From: JAEUSG01 sp964590225
GTDB lineage: Bacteria > Fibrobacterota > OXYB2-FULL-49-7 > JAEUSG01
Length of the DNA stretch: 64,000 bases
Reading direction: 5' to 3'
NCBI GenBank assembly: GCA_964590225.1
Contig: CAZPWS010000008.1
Coordinates: 1 to 64,000 of the forward strand
The first letter of the stretch is position 1, and the number at the start of each line of letters is the position of its first letter. The position numbers were made by a program, and so were the translations under genes. This document shows, piece after piece, positions 36,732 through 44,622 of the stretch. The notes below the pieces were generated by a model that searched no databases, was not told the DNA's origin, and was given only the letters and a program-made list of their open reading frames with translations.

Positions 36732-37084
36732 CGTTTTTTTACCATGTCGCTTAATGCCTCTTCGAGCTGTCTATTGGTATCGATTACTTTTGAAAGGATA
36801 GACCTGATGTTACTAAGAATCGTTCGTAGGGTTTCGGAATCCATGCTATGGATATCGCCGCCCCGTTCTTCCCACTCCGCCTTTGCCGGAGCCATTTCTG
36901 TGTCAATCTCCTTGATGCGGTCAAAATCCCTGTTACGAGCCTCAAGAAGCGATATTACGCCGTTTCCGTCAAGTCCGGCAATAGAAGCAAGACCTGCTTT
37001 AAGATTATCAAACAACGAAAGATAAATTCCGTACTGGCGGGAATAGCCAGATATCAGAAGACCTAACAGGTCGTTATCCGTCAC
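36728..37084 (-). CDS. Small helical protein upstream of the histidine kinase
   Basis: Protein of 118 residues, almost fully helical and heptad-rich ('NIRSILSKVIDTNRQLEEAL'), with no membrane segment. Its size and helical hairpin layout recall FlgN-type export chaperones, but no flagellar gene is near and I do not assign that function. It overlaps both neighbours by 4 nt (TPR protein upstream, kinase downstream), which suggests a fixed stoichiometry with them and perhaps a role as sensor adaptor for the soluble kinase (inference). Confidence 0.7.
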   Translation of the reverse strand: MTDNDLLGLLISGYSRQYGIYLSLFDNLKAGLASIAGLDGNGVISLLEARNRDFDRIKEIDTEMAPAKAEWEERGGDIHSMDSETLRTILSNIRSILSKVIDTNRQLEEALSDMVKKR

Positions 37085-38844
37085 CTGAGAATCTCCTTAT
37101 ATTCGTTATCCCACAGCGCATCTTCCCTCTGTCGCTTAGCCTGATTTGTCCAGTAATCGCCGGGAAATTCAGAGGCGAGCCTGTCGTATGCCTTAACGGC
37201 TGCATCAATTTGACCGCCCCGCCTATGTATGTTACCTACTTGATATAACGCCCATGGAACATTTGATGACATTGGAAACCTGCGAGAAGCCGAAGTATAA
37301 TATCGTAGCGCATTTTCAAAATTCTTAATGCGAAAATAGCAATCGGCAAGTCTGAAAGCGGCTCTTTCCGCAAATTGCGACTTGAGAGTAGAATCAGAAA
37401 CAGCGGAGAGAAGAAACTCAATAGCCTTTGCAGGCTCTTCCATTTTCCAGTGACACTCTCCCAGCCTCTCGTTAAGTTCAATTTTTGTCTCCCCCAATGC
37501 AAGAGGTAAAGCTTCCACAAAAGCATTCCTCGCCGCGGCAAACCTGTTCTGCTTCATGAAAATATTGCCCTTAGCCATCCGAACCAAAACGCCATCCTCG
37601 CCTTTGGGATATTGCGCAATATACCTGTCAAAAACCGCAATGGCGCTATCAAGAGCATCACTTTCCGCATAAACATGACCGAGAAGTGAAAGCGCGGATG
37701 CGGCTACATCGCCTTTTGGATACTCTCTATTAATTTTATACAATAACGGTAGTGCATTCTGCCAAAGCCTCAGCTTAGAATAAATAAGCGCCATACCGTA
37801 GAGCGCATTGTCTGCTTCCTTTGAACGGGGTGAGTTTTGATAAATATTTCGTAGATGGTTAAGCGCTGGATCTGGCCTTTCTGCAAGATATAGATCGAGG
37901 GCAGTAAGCAACTTGCGTCCGTCCGTAGATGCGGTGTCCTCAATAACAAAATTTAGTTTGTCTGTAATTTGGAATCGATAGGGAGATACAGTGATTCTTG
38001 CTGCAACTAATGAGTCGTTCGCCGATAAACTATCTCTCGGAGATTTCGTTGCCTTTCGGGAAACTGCTGCAACAGATTGCGGTGTTCGGGAGAGCTGTGC
38101 AATGTACGCACGCGCAGAAGCGGCGAAATCCGGATCAGCCTCTGCCCTTTTAAAATTGATAAGAGCCTCCCGATTTTGGCCAAGTCCCATCCTGGCAAGA
38201 GCCGCATAGTAGTATGCGCCCTTTTTATCAGACCTTTTAGTTAGCAAAAAACGGACTTCCTTTATTGCCTCTTCGTACTTCTTCTCCTGCACTAATTTTG
38301 ATGCCCGAACAAGCAGAGTATCTGTGGTGACAACAGGTTTGACAAAACCACTTTGTGAATCGATAGGTGCCTCGACAACCCCTTGCGCTACTGCTACCCT
38401 AGATAACGAAAGAAGATTTGCTATCCGCTTTTCGTACACCCCTCTCTTTTGCGCGTCGGGCTCTTTATTAATAACCGTGCGAAGATGGCTCATCGCCCTT
38501 TCAATTTCTCCATTTTTCTCATACGCGTCCGCGAGTGCCTTTTCTATCTCAACATTGTTGGCATCGAATCGGGAAGCTTTGCGAAGACTCGCAATTGCCT
38601 GCGGAATATCTCCCTTTTCAAGATTACACAATCCGATAAGATGGTGTGACGGAGCATGATTAGGCCTAAAAGTCAACATCCTATTAAAGGAGGAAATTGC
38701 TTGACTGTAGTCCTTATCCTTGTATTGCTTTAATCCAAGCCTATAATGAACCAGCTCCATGTCGTCAGAAGGATTTACAGCAAACGAAAATTCAACAACC
38801 GCAAGAAAAATCAATAAAAGCCTGAAAAGGGGAAATTTTACCAT
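37081..38844 (-). CDS. Exported TPR-repeat protein
   Basis: Protein of 587 residues with a signal peptide (about 1-22) and two blocks of TPR helices (about 26-260 and 325-580), separated by a polar linker near 265-310. Repeats such as 'AIASLRKASRFDANNVEIEK' and 'AIAVFDRYIAQYPKGEDGVL' fit the TPR consensus, the second being YbgF-like. It heads the minus-strand run of TPR, small helical protein, kinase, regulator, GGDDF and TPR/TonB-C genes. No Shine-Dalgarno is visible before its ATG. Probable periplasmic scaffold; a direct enzymatic role is not indicated. Confidence 0.85.
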   Translation of the reverse strand: MVKFPLFRLLLIFLAVVEFSFAVNPSDDMELVHYRLGLKQYKDKDYSQAISSFNRMLTFRPNHAPSHHLIGLCNLEKGDIPQAIASLRKASRFDANNVEIEKALADAYEKNGEIERAMSHLRTVINKEPDAQKRGVYEKRIANLLSLSRVAVAQGVVEAPIDSQSGFVKPVVTTDTLLVRASKLVQEKKYEEAIKEVRFLLTKRSDKKGAYYYAALARMGLGQNREALINFKRAEADPDFAASARAYIAQLSRTPQSVAAVSRKATKSPRDSLSANDSLVAARITVSPYRFQITDKLNFVIEDTASTDGRKLLTALDLYLAERPDPALNHLRNIYQNSPRSKEADNALYGMALIYSKLRLWQNALPLLYKINREYPKGDVAASALSLLGHVYAESDALDSAIAVFDRYIAQYPKGEDGVLVRMAKGNIFMKQNRFAAARNAFVEALPLALGETKIELNERLGECHWKMEEPAKAIEFLLSAVSDSTLKSQFAERAAFRLADCYFRIKNFENALRYYTSASRRFPMSSNVPWALYQVGNIHRRGGQIDAAVKAYDRLASEFPGDYWTNQAKRQREDALWDNEYKEILR

Positions 38845-38846
38845 AA

Positions 38847-38906
38847 TTTTAAGATAATTCTATAATTGATGTTGTTCAAGGCACTTTTCCGTAATTTATC
38901 TTAAAA
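38847..38906. promoter_or_regulatory. Symmetric inverted repeat between divergent starts
   Basis: TTTTAAGATAA (38847-38857) is mirrored by TTATCTTAAAA (38896-38906), 38 nt apart. Each arm holds a TATCTT hexamer that ends 6-8 nt before a start codon, at 38844 on the minus strand and 38911 on the plus strand. On the minus strand TTGAAC lies 17 nt upstream of TATCTT. The arms may therefore be the -10 regions of two back-to-back promoters giving leaderless transcripts. Confidence 0.35.
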
Positions 38907-38910
38907 ATAT

Positions 38911-39606
38911 ATGCACGAAATTAAAACTACCACGAAAACTATAAATCGCGCCATTCTCTTTGACATGGATGGTGTGGTGGTAGATACCGAACCGATTCAT
39001 GAGTTATCGCGAAGGATTGTATATGCCAAACATGGAATTCCGCTTGAAGTAGCGCTATCGGTTCCTGTAATTGGCAGAAACACCGATGCCATTTTTGCAG
39101 ATATCAATAAAAAGCACCCGTTTCCAGTACCGCTCAAAACAGCGATTCAGCAAAAGAGGGATGAATTTGTTAAGGCTCTTGGAGAAAGCATTGAACTTCT
39201 GCCTGGCGTTAGTGAGCTCATCACATGGGCAAAGAACGAAAAGATAAAAACCGCTCTTGTAACAGCAAGCGCGAAACAGAATGTTAAGGCTATTATCAAA
39301 AAAACGGGGCTTAATGGCGTATTCGACACGGTGGTCGCAGCAGAGGATACAAAAAAATGGAAACCGGATCCCGAAGGATATCTGCTCGCTGCATTAAGGC
39401 TTGAAACCTCCCCTAAAAACTGTATTGTAATCGAAGACTCGCCCATTGGTACAGAAGCGGCACTTGCAGCCGGAATGTTCTCTATAGGCGTGAAAACCGG
39501 ACAGGGCGGTAAAGCGCCAAAAACGGCGCATCTGTTGGTAGAAAACCTTCTTGACGGGGCAGAGGAAGTGAAAAAATTTATTTCGGAGAAAATTCATGCC
39601 AACTAA
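38911..39606 (+). CDS. HAD-family phosphatase/phosphoglucomutase-like protein
   Basis: Cytoplasmic HAD-superfamily protein of 231 residues. Motif I 'FDMDGVVVDTEP' supplies the two catalytic aspartates, motif II is 'VTASAKQNV', and motifs III and IV are 'KPDPEGYLLAALRL' and 'IVIEDSPIGTEAALAAGM'. The cap insertion after motif I places it in the beta-phosphoglucomutase/phosphatase subgroup; mutase or phosphatase activity cannot be separated by eye. The final codons overlap the following MFS gene by 11 nt. No Shine-Dalgarno precedes the ATG. Confidence 0.9.
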   Translation: MHEIKTTTKTINRAILFDMDGVVVDTEPIHELSRRIVYAKHGIPLEVALSVPVIGRNTDAIFADINKKHPFPVPLKTAIQQKRDEFVKALGESIELLPGVSELITWAKNEKIKTALVTASAKQNVKAIIKKTGLNGVFDTVVAAEDTKKWKPDPEGYLLAALRLETSPKNCIVIEDSPIGTEAALAAGMFSIGVKTGQGGKAPKTAHLLVENLLDGAEEVKKFISEKIHAN

Positions 39607-40843
39607 AAAAGAGATCTTTGGTTTCTGTCTTTTCGATTTTGCAAATTCAGCCTACACGACAGTAATAATAACGGCAATATACAGTGTTTTCTTTGTAAAG
39701 AATATAGGTTCTCCCTTTTTATGGTCAATCACTCTTTCTGCTTCATACGCACTTACCCTTCTGCTCGCCCCATTAACCGGCGCAATAGCCGACCACTCAC
39801 GCAAAAAAAAGCTTTTTTTGTTTCTAACCTATCTTTTATGCGTTACCGCTACTGCCGGACTTTACTTTTCACTACCACAATTAAAATGGGTAGCCGTTGG
39901 TCTTGTAATTTTTTCTAACCTCGGTTTCTCTCTGTCGGAATCCTTTGTATCAAGCTTTTTGCCCTCCCTCTCAAACGAAAAGAACATTGGCAAAATATCA
40001 GGTTATGCGTGGTCGTTTGGGTATATCGGGGGTGTTTTATCGCTCTTTCTTGCAATTGCGTATTTACGAAAGAATAACTTCACCGACCTTTCGATACGGG
40101 AAGTAACTGTACTAACGGCTCTATTTTTTGGACTTGCAGCGGCCCCAGTATTTTTCTTGCTTAAGGAACCGTCCCCAATTGTCAAATCGGGGTTGTTAAA
40201 AATAAACTGGGTGGATAGAATAAAGGATGGTTTTGGGAGAATAAAGAACACATATCGCGACATTAAAGAGTATAGAGAGCTATTCAAATTCCTTGCCGCT
40301 TTTTTTGTGTATAGTTGCGGCATAACAACGGTAATCTCCTTTGCAGCCATATTTGCCGAAAACGCCCTTGGATTCTCCATGGGCGAAACCATTACTATGT
40401 TGTTTATTGCAAACATCACAGCAGCCATAGGCTCCTTTTTTTTCGGATTCATTCAGGACGATATAGGCATACGAAAAACACTCCTCACAACACTCGCACT
40501 ATGGGTCATAGCCGTTCTTCTTGCCTATACAACCTCCTCAAAATCAGTCTTCTGGCTCGTTGCCAATATTGTGGGTTTTGCTATGGGAGCAAGCCAATCT
40601 GCAAGCAGAAGTTTCGTGGGACTTCTCTCTCCAGAAGAAAAGAGCGCCGAATTTTTCGGCTTTTGGGGGGTTGCCTCCAAAGCTTCCGCAATTGTCGGTC
40701 TCTTTTCTTTCGGTCTTTTGTGGAAAATTACAGGAGGCATGCGTACTGCAATAATTTCCACAGTTTTCTTTTTTGTAGGCGGTTTTATTATGCTGCTATT
40801 TGTTAAAGACGACAAACCAAAGAAAAGGTGGGACGAGGATTGA
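39596..40843 (+). CDS. MFS transporter, UMF1 family
   Basis: Membrane protein of 415 residues with about 12 helices. The start 'GFCLFDFANSAYTTVIITAI' is the signature of the UMF1 (Atg22-like) branch of the major facilitator superfamily, whose members are often efflux or amino-acid/sugar permeases of unknown substrate. It overlaps the HAD gene by 11 nt and the Gfo/Idh/MocA gene by 4-16 nt (depending on that gene's start), so the three are one operon; a sugar or polyol derivative would fit the context (inference). Confidence 0.88.
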   Translation: MPTKKEIFGFCLFDFANSAYTTVIITAIYSVFFVKNIGSPFLWSITLSASYALTLLLAPLTGAIADHSRKKKLFLFLTYLLCVTATAGLYFSLPQLKWVAVGLVIFSNLGFSLSESFVSSFLPSLSNEKNIGKISGYAWSFGYIGGVLSLFLAIAYLRKNNFTDLSIREVTVLTALFFGLAAAPVFFLLKEPSPIVKSGLLKINWVDRIKDGFGRIKNTYRDIKEYRELFKFLAAFFVYSCGITTVISFAAIFAENALGFSMGETITMLFIANITAAIGSFFFGFIQDDIGIRKTLLTTLALWVIAVLLAYTTSSKSVFWLVANIVGFAMGASQSASRSFVGLLSPEEKSAEFFGFWGVASKASAIVGLFSFGLLWKITGGMRTAIISTVFFFVGGFIMLLFVKDDKPKKRWDED

Positions 40844-41847
40844 GTGATCTTAATTGGGGCATAATCGGCTGCGGTAAAATCGCGGAAGTCTTTTCTAACG
40901 GACTGAAAGAGACAACAAAAAATCGCTGTTTCGCCGTTGCAAGCCGTTCTATCTGCAAGGCGGTGGAGTTCGCAAAAAAACAGGGTGCCGCAAAAGCGTA
41001 TGGCTCTTACGATGAGTTGATTCATGATACAGAGGTTGACATAGTCTATATCGCGACACCACACCCCTCCCACGCAGAATTGGCAATAAATGCACTTAAT
41101 GCAGGAAAACATGTCCTGTGCGAAAAACCACTCGCGCTTTCATCTACTGAAGTAAAATCGATGGTGGAAGCCGCTCAAAACAACGGTAGGTTTCTAATGG
41201 AAGCCTTTATGTACCGTTGCCATCCACAGACTGAAATCTTGATAGAATTGGTAAAAGCGGGGGAGGTGGGCGACCTGCGTATAATTAACTGCTCTTTTGG
41301 TTTTAGCGTAGGAAAGTCAATAAATTTGTCGGACAGACTCTTTAATAAGGAACTTGGCGGCGGTGCAATATGGGATGTAGGCTGTTACCCGGTATCAATG
41401 TCACGCCTGATTGCCGGAGCCACCAAAGGTCAACCCTTTCTTAATCCAACAAAAGTCAACGGATCTGTCCACTTTGGAGCCAACAGCATGGTTGATGAAT
41501 GGGCAGTTGCCACCCTTTCGTTCGAAGGGGATCTATATTCGCAGATTTCCACCTCAAACAGAGTTTCGCTAAAAAATGGCTTATCACTGTTCTGTACCGA
41601 GGGGGTAATTGAAGTAAAGAATCCTTGGGTCTGCGACAGAGAAAAGCCAAGTCCTTGCCAAATTTCGGTAAAACCCAGCAAGGGAAATGGACGGTTAATA
41701 GAATTCACACCAAGTAAAACCACCTTTGCAATCGAAGCAGAAAAAGTTTACGAAGCCATTGTTTCCGGCAGACTCGAATCTATACAAATGGGGTGGAATG
41801 ACTCCATAGGAAATATCGCCGTACTTGAAAGTTGGATCGCTTCTTAA
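40828..41847 (+). CDS. Gfo/Idh/MocA-family oxidoreductase
   Basis: NAD(P)-dependent sugar or polyol dehydrogenase of 339 residues. The Rossmann motif 'WGIIGCGKIAEVF' opens the protein, followed by 'HVLCEKPLALS' with the catalytic-region Glu-Lys-Pro, and 'GGAIWDVGCYPVSMSRLI' of the substrate domain. Substrate is uncertain; dihydrodiol- or trans-hydratase-like members look similar. The start is either GTG at 40828 or TTG at 40840, both overlapping the MFS stop. AT-rich sequence follows and the operon seems to end here. Confidence 0.9.
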   Translation: MGRGLSDLNWGIIGCGKIAEVFSNGLKETTKNRCFAVASRSICKAVEFAKKQGAAKAYGSYDELIHDTEVDIVYIATPHPSHAELAINALNAGKHVLCEKPLALSSTEVKSMVEAAQNNGRFLMEAFMYRCHPQTEILIELVKAGEVGDLRIINCSFGFSVGKSINLSDRLFNKELGGGAIWDVGCYPVSMSRLIAGATKGQPFLNPTKVNGSVHFGANSMVDEWAVATLSFEGDLYSQISTSNRVSLKNGLSLFCTEGVIEVKNPWVCDREKPSPCQISVKPSKGNGRLIEFTPSKTTFAIEAEKVYEAIVSGRLESIQMGWNDSIGNIAVLESWIAS

Positions 41848-41881
41848 TTTTGTTAATTGATTAAATAATAATAAATAACTA

Positions 41882-41910
41882 TTGACTTATTCAAGTTACC
41901 GCTCTATATT
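41882..41910 (+). promoter_or_regulatory. Sigma-70 promoter upstream of the envelope operon
   Basis: TTGACT (41882-41887), a 17-nt spacer and TATATT (41905-41910). Transcription would begin near 41917 and leave a leader of about 200 nt before the ATG at 42124. The leader contains a perfect CRP-type palindrome. A second, weaker -10 (TATAAA, 42040-42045) lies downstream of that palindrome. Confidence 0.55.
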
Positions 41911-41979
41911 ACCGATAATATGAGCTGTTTATTAGATGGTTTTTTGGATAGCCTAACATCAATATTTTCAAAGGGTTAA

Positions 41980-41995
41980 TGTGATTAAAATCACA
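41980..41995 (+). promoter_or_regulatory. CRP/FNR-type palindrome TGTGA-N6-TCACA before the envelope operon
   Basis: TGTGATTAAAATCACA has all ten core bases of the CRP consensus palindrome. It lies about 70 nt downstream of the start predicted for the first promoter, and about 64 nt upstream of the start predicted from TATAAA at 42040, close to class I activation spacing. It matches the site in front of the giant surface gene at 26793-26808. Confidence 0.6.
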
Positions 41996-42123
41996 CACTA
42001 TCAATTGTGTCTGATACTACACAGCAACACGACAAGTGGTATAAAATACAAGTCAGCAAAAATACTTAAAGCAATCATTAATAAGTTAATAATAGTTAAA
42101 CTTTAACTTTCATGGAGCATTTT

Positions 42124-42363
42124 ATGCAGACAAACTATCTAACTTCAGGCCAGGTCGCCCGAATGCTTCGCGTATCCACCTCTACCCTTAAAAGATGGAT
42201 TGACGAAGAGTGTGTTCTAACTGAAAAGGCGCGAAATTCACATGGTTGGCGTCTTTTTACAGAAAAGGACCTGGCAACTCTGAGGAACTACAAAAAGACA
42301 AGAAGGCGGACTGGACGCCGCTTTAACGAAAGAACGCTGACGCCAGCAATAAGGGTTGCGTGA
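42124..42363 (+). CDS. Small MerR/BldC-like DNA-binding protein
   Basis: Protein of 79 residues: a winged helix-turn-helix of the MerR/excisionase kind ('LTSGQVARMLRVSTSTLKRW' and 'NSHGWRLFTEKDLATL') with a basic tail 'KKTRRRTGRR' and no effector domain, as in BldC-like regulators. An ATG at 42112 is in frame, but GGAG at 42114-42117 is 6 nt before ATG 42124, so the shorter start is preferred. The stop overlaps the GTG of the next gene by 4 nt. It is first in the long envelope operon and may autoregulate it (inference). Confidence 0.85.
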   Translation: MQTNYLTSGQVARMLRVSTSTLKRWIDEECVLTEKARNSHGWRLFTEKDLATLRNYKKTRRRTGRRFNERTLTPAIRVA

Positions 42364-43439
42364 GTAATCACTTGCCAATAACCTTACTTCTGCTCGCCTT
42401 TTTTTCTATCCCTGTTCACTCTCAAATAAAGAGAGAACGGGAAGAGAGCCCTCCTGGAATTGAAGCATCAAATACCATGGGGTTCAGCAATATATGGCTA
42501 CACGGATACACTCGCTTTATTTACAGGGAAAACTCGGGCTTTAGTATTGAGCCTTACGGCAAGGGAGGACTTGGCTTATCCAACAATCTGTCGGCATGGG
42601 GTGGCGCAGTAGTACTTGAAAACGGCATAAAAAAACTCGTAGGCAAAGCGGATGCTCACTTGAAAGCTACACTTCCCTATAACGACAATCTCCGTTTTTT
42701 TGGATTCGGGATTCAGTGTGACCTTATATTGAGCTCCGATCAGGACACATTCACCATTACAACCGATTCAACCCGTCCTGCTTACACTCCAAGGCTTGGC
42801 GTAACCGCAATCGCCGACTTTGACATCATAAAGATCGTCAAGAAACTACCACTCAAGATATTCATTAATTTCAGCACAATCGAGGACGACCGCCTTTTGC
42901 CGGAATGGAAACAGCAGAGTTACCGCTTCGCTGCTGAATGGAAAAACGAAAAAAGCTCATACTATGCAGGTACAAGCTTGGGTATTTTTGCAAAAAGGAA
43001 TCCAGCAAAATCTAATAAATCATTAAACGCCACATTACTGTCACTGATGGGAGGCGCAAAACTAAGGCCATTTGACATTCTTGCTCTATCGGCAACAGCA
43101 AAGGTATCGCTACCAATAGAAGGTAATGGCGATTTTATCCGATACGCCTTTTCTATTGGGGCAGAAGTGCCTCTTTTTTTCCGCGAAACCAACGCTGAAG
43201 CAATTCGTAGCATGATACTCATGGAAAACAGCAAGCCGATAAAGAGCGCGCAACAAACAGTTAAAAGAGCACCAACGACTTTGGAATCGCTTTTTACCGA
43301 CAACATCGACGATAACAATGCCATAACTTCCGACACATCCACCGACAACAATGAGCTTGACGAAAAAGAGCGGATTATTCGTGAGCGGAGAAAGAACATA
43401 AACGAAGAACTTAAAGATATTGAACGGCTGCTTGAATAG
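42360..43439 (+). CDS. Predicted outer-membrane barrel-like protein A of the envelope operon
   Basis: Exported protein of 359 residues starting with GTG, 5 nt after AAGGG. A signal peptide (about 1-21, ending 'IPVHSQ') is followed by amphipathic beta-strand pattern and glycine/aromatic-rich segments through about residue 280, consistent with an outer-membrane barrel (inference). After this comes an acidic, asparagine-rich linker ('DNIDDNNAITSDTSTDNN', near 321-338) and a charged helix 'LDEKERIIRERRKNINEELK'. The next gene encodes a protein of the same plan. No family recognised. Confidence 0.7.
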   Translation: MSNHLPITLLLLAFFSIPVHSQIKREREESPPGIEASNTMGFSNIWLHGYTRFIYRENSGFSIEPYGKGGLGLSNNLSAWGGAVVLENGIKKLVGKADAHLKATLPYNDNLRFFGFGIQCDLILSSDQDTFTITTDSTRPAYTPRLGVTAIADFDIIKIVKKLPLKIFINFSTIEDDRLLPEWKQQSYRFAAEWKNEKSSYYAGTSLGIFAKRNPAKSNKSLNATLLSLMGGAKLRPFDILALSATAKVSLPIEGNGDFIRYAFSIGAEVPLFFRETNAEAIRSMILMENSKPIKSAQQTVKRAPTTLESLFTDNIDDNNAITSDTSTDNNELDEKERIIRERRKNINEELKDIERLLE

Positions 43440-43449
43440 GGGAATTATT

Positions 43450-44601
43450 ATGAGAATTATTATCATACTCACAGCTTTTATCGCTTGCGCATACGGGCAA
43501 GCTACGGAATCAATAAAACTAGTTTCGGGAAATGGTCTTTACTGGTGTGAAGAGGCGGCAACAAGAGGCAAAGGAAATATCATTGGCTCCTTTTACGGCA
43601 GAGGTTTTATTTGGGATGACGATTCTCCGTTCAGACTATTCCCCTCAATATCAGGTGAATATGGAATTTTGTCATGGCTTGATGTTTCACTCTCAACCGA
43701 AATAATCACTTACATGTGGTCTGTTCCCGGCGAAATACGCCTAAAAGTCAAAACTGCCCCTCCGTTGGAAAACAGGCTTAGACTCTTTAATGGTGCTCTC
43801 TCTCTCTCATACGCTCATAACTTCAATAAAGAATTTCCATCGAATGGCTGGAGATATGTCGGCGATCTCGGTTTTTCACCGGAAGGTCTTCGCTATGTTG
43901 GCGGATTTATTGACATAATGACACTTGGAGACGCGGAGCTAATAGCGTGGAAATCATTTCTCCCCCTTAAAGTATATCTTAATGCAGGCTTCCGAATACC
44001 AACTTCAACTGACCTTGACAACTATTGGCAAATGCGCCTCTTCACCGGTGTATGCTACAAGGGGTTGATAACTGATTTCTTTCTTGAATACTCCCTTGAG
44101 GCATTGGAAGGGTTCAAGGGATATCGTGTAATTGAATTTAAAAGAAGTAATATAGGGGATTTCAGCTTTCCCTACTACTTCAGCGAAAACCCAATGTACA
44201 TAACTCCAGGTTTCAGGATGAAATATGCAAGCGGTGCCTCCATTACTGTCGCGCTGCCAATATTGGTAAGCCAAGAACAGGGCTATACGGCTTCTTCGGT
44301 ACGCACGGGCGAAATTGAAAGAACTGGTGCAAAAGAGAAAGGGATAACCGATGGATTCTCCCCATTTTACGCGGACTGGAAACTAACAGCACGCCTTGAC
44401 TTCCCTTTCAGATACACTCCAGTTAACGCCGAAATCGTAAGAAAATTCATGCTGCTGAAAAATAGAAAAGGGGGCGGCACAATCGATATTGACGAGAAGT
44501 TAAAATCGAAATCAAATACAACCGAAAATGATGAAGACAGAATTCAGGATGAGCTCAATAAACAGAGGGAAGAAATACTAAAGGAGAATTTACTCGAGTA
44601 A
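43450..44601 (+). CDS. Predicted outer-membrane barrel-like protein B of the envelope operon
   Basis: Exported protein of 383 residues. The frame is open from 43420, but AGGGGA lies before the ATG at 43450, which begins a clean signal peptide ('RIIIILTAFIACAYGQ'). The body is rich in alternating strands with aromatic ends ('LRYVGGFIDIMTLGDAELI', 'YYFSENPMYITPGFRMKY'), as in barrels. The C-terminus repeats the plan of the upstream protein: acidic segment and charged helix ('EDRIQDELNKQREEILKENL'). The two may be paralogues that dock on the TPR proteins encoded next. Confidence 0.72.
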   Translation: MRIIIILTAFIACAYGQATESIKLVSGNGLYWCEEAATRGKGNIIGSFYGRGFIWDDDSPFRLFPSISGEYGILSWLDVSLSTEIITYMWSVPGEIRLKVKTAPPLENRLRLFNGALSLSYAHNFNKEFPSNGWRYVGDLGFSPEGLRYVGGFIDIMTLGDAELIAWKSFLPLKVYLNAGFRIPTSTDLDNYWQMRLFTGVCYKGLITDFFLEYSLEALEGFKGYRVIEFKRSNIGDFSFPYYFSENPMYITPGFRMKYASGASITVALPILVSQEQGYTASSVRTGEIERTGAKEKGITDGFSPFYADWKLTARLDFPFRYTPVNAEIVRKFMLLKNRKGGGTIDIDEKLKSKSNTTENDEDRIQDELNKQREEILKENLLE

Positions 44602-44622
44602 GGCGTATAAAACCATATAATA

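Noticed and set aside
36728..37084. FlgN flagellar export chaperone
   Set aside because: Only size and helical character fit; no flagellar gene is in the window, so the name would be misleading.
38881..38900. Sigma-54 promoter (GGCAC start) before the HAD gene
   Set aside because: The GG dinucleotide is not followed by GC at the required 10-nt distance.
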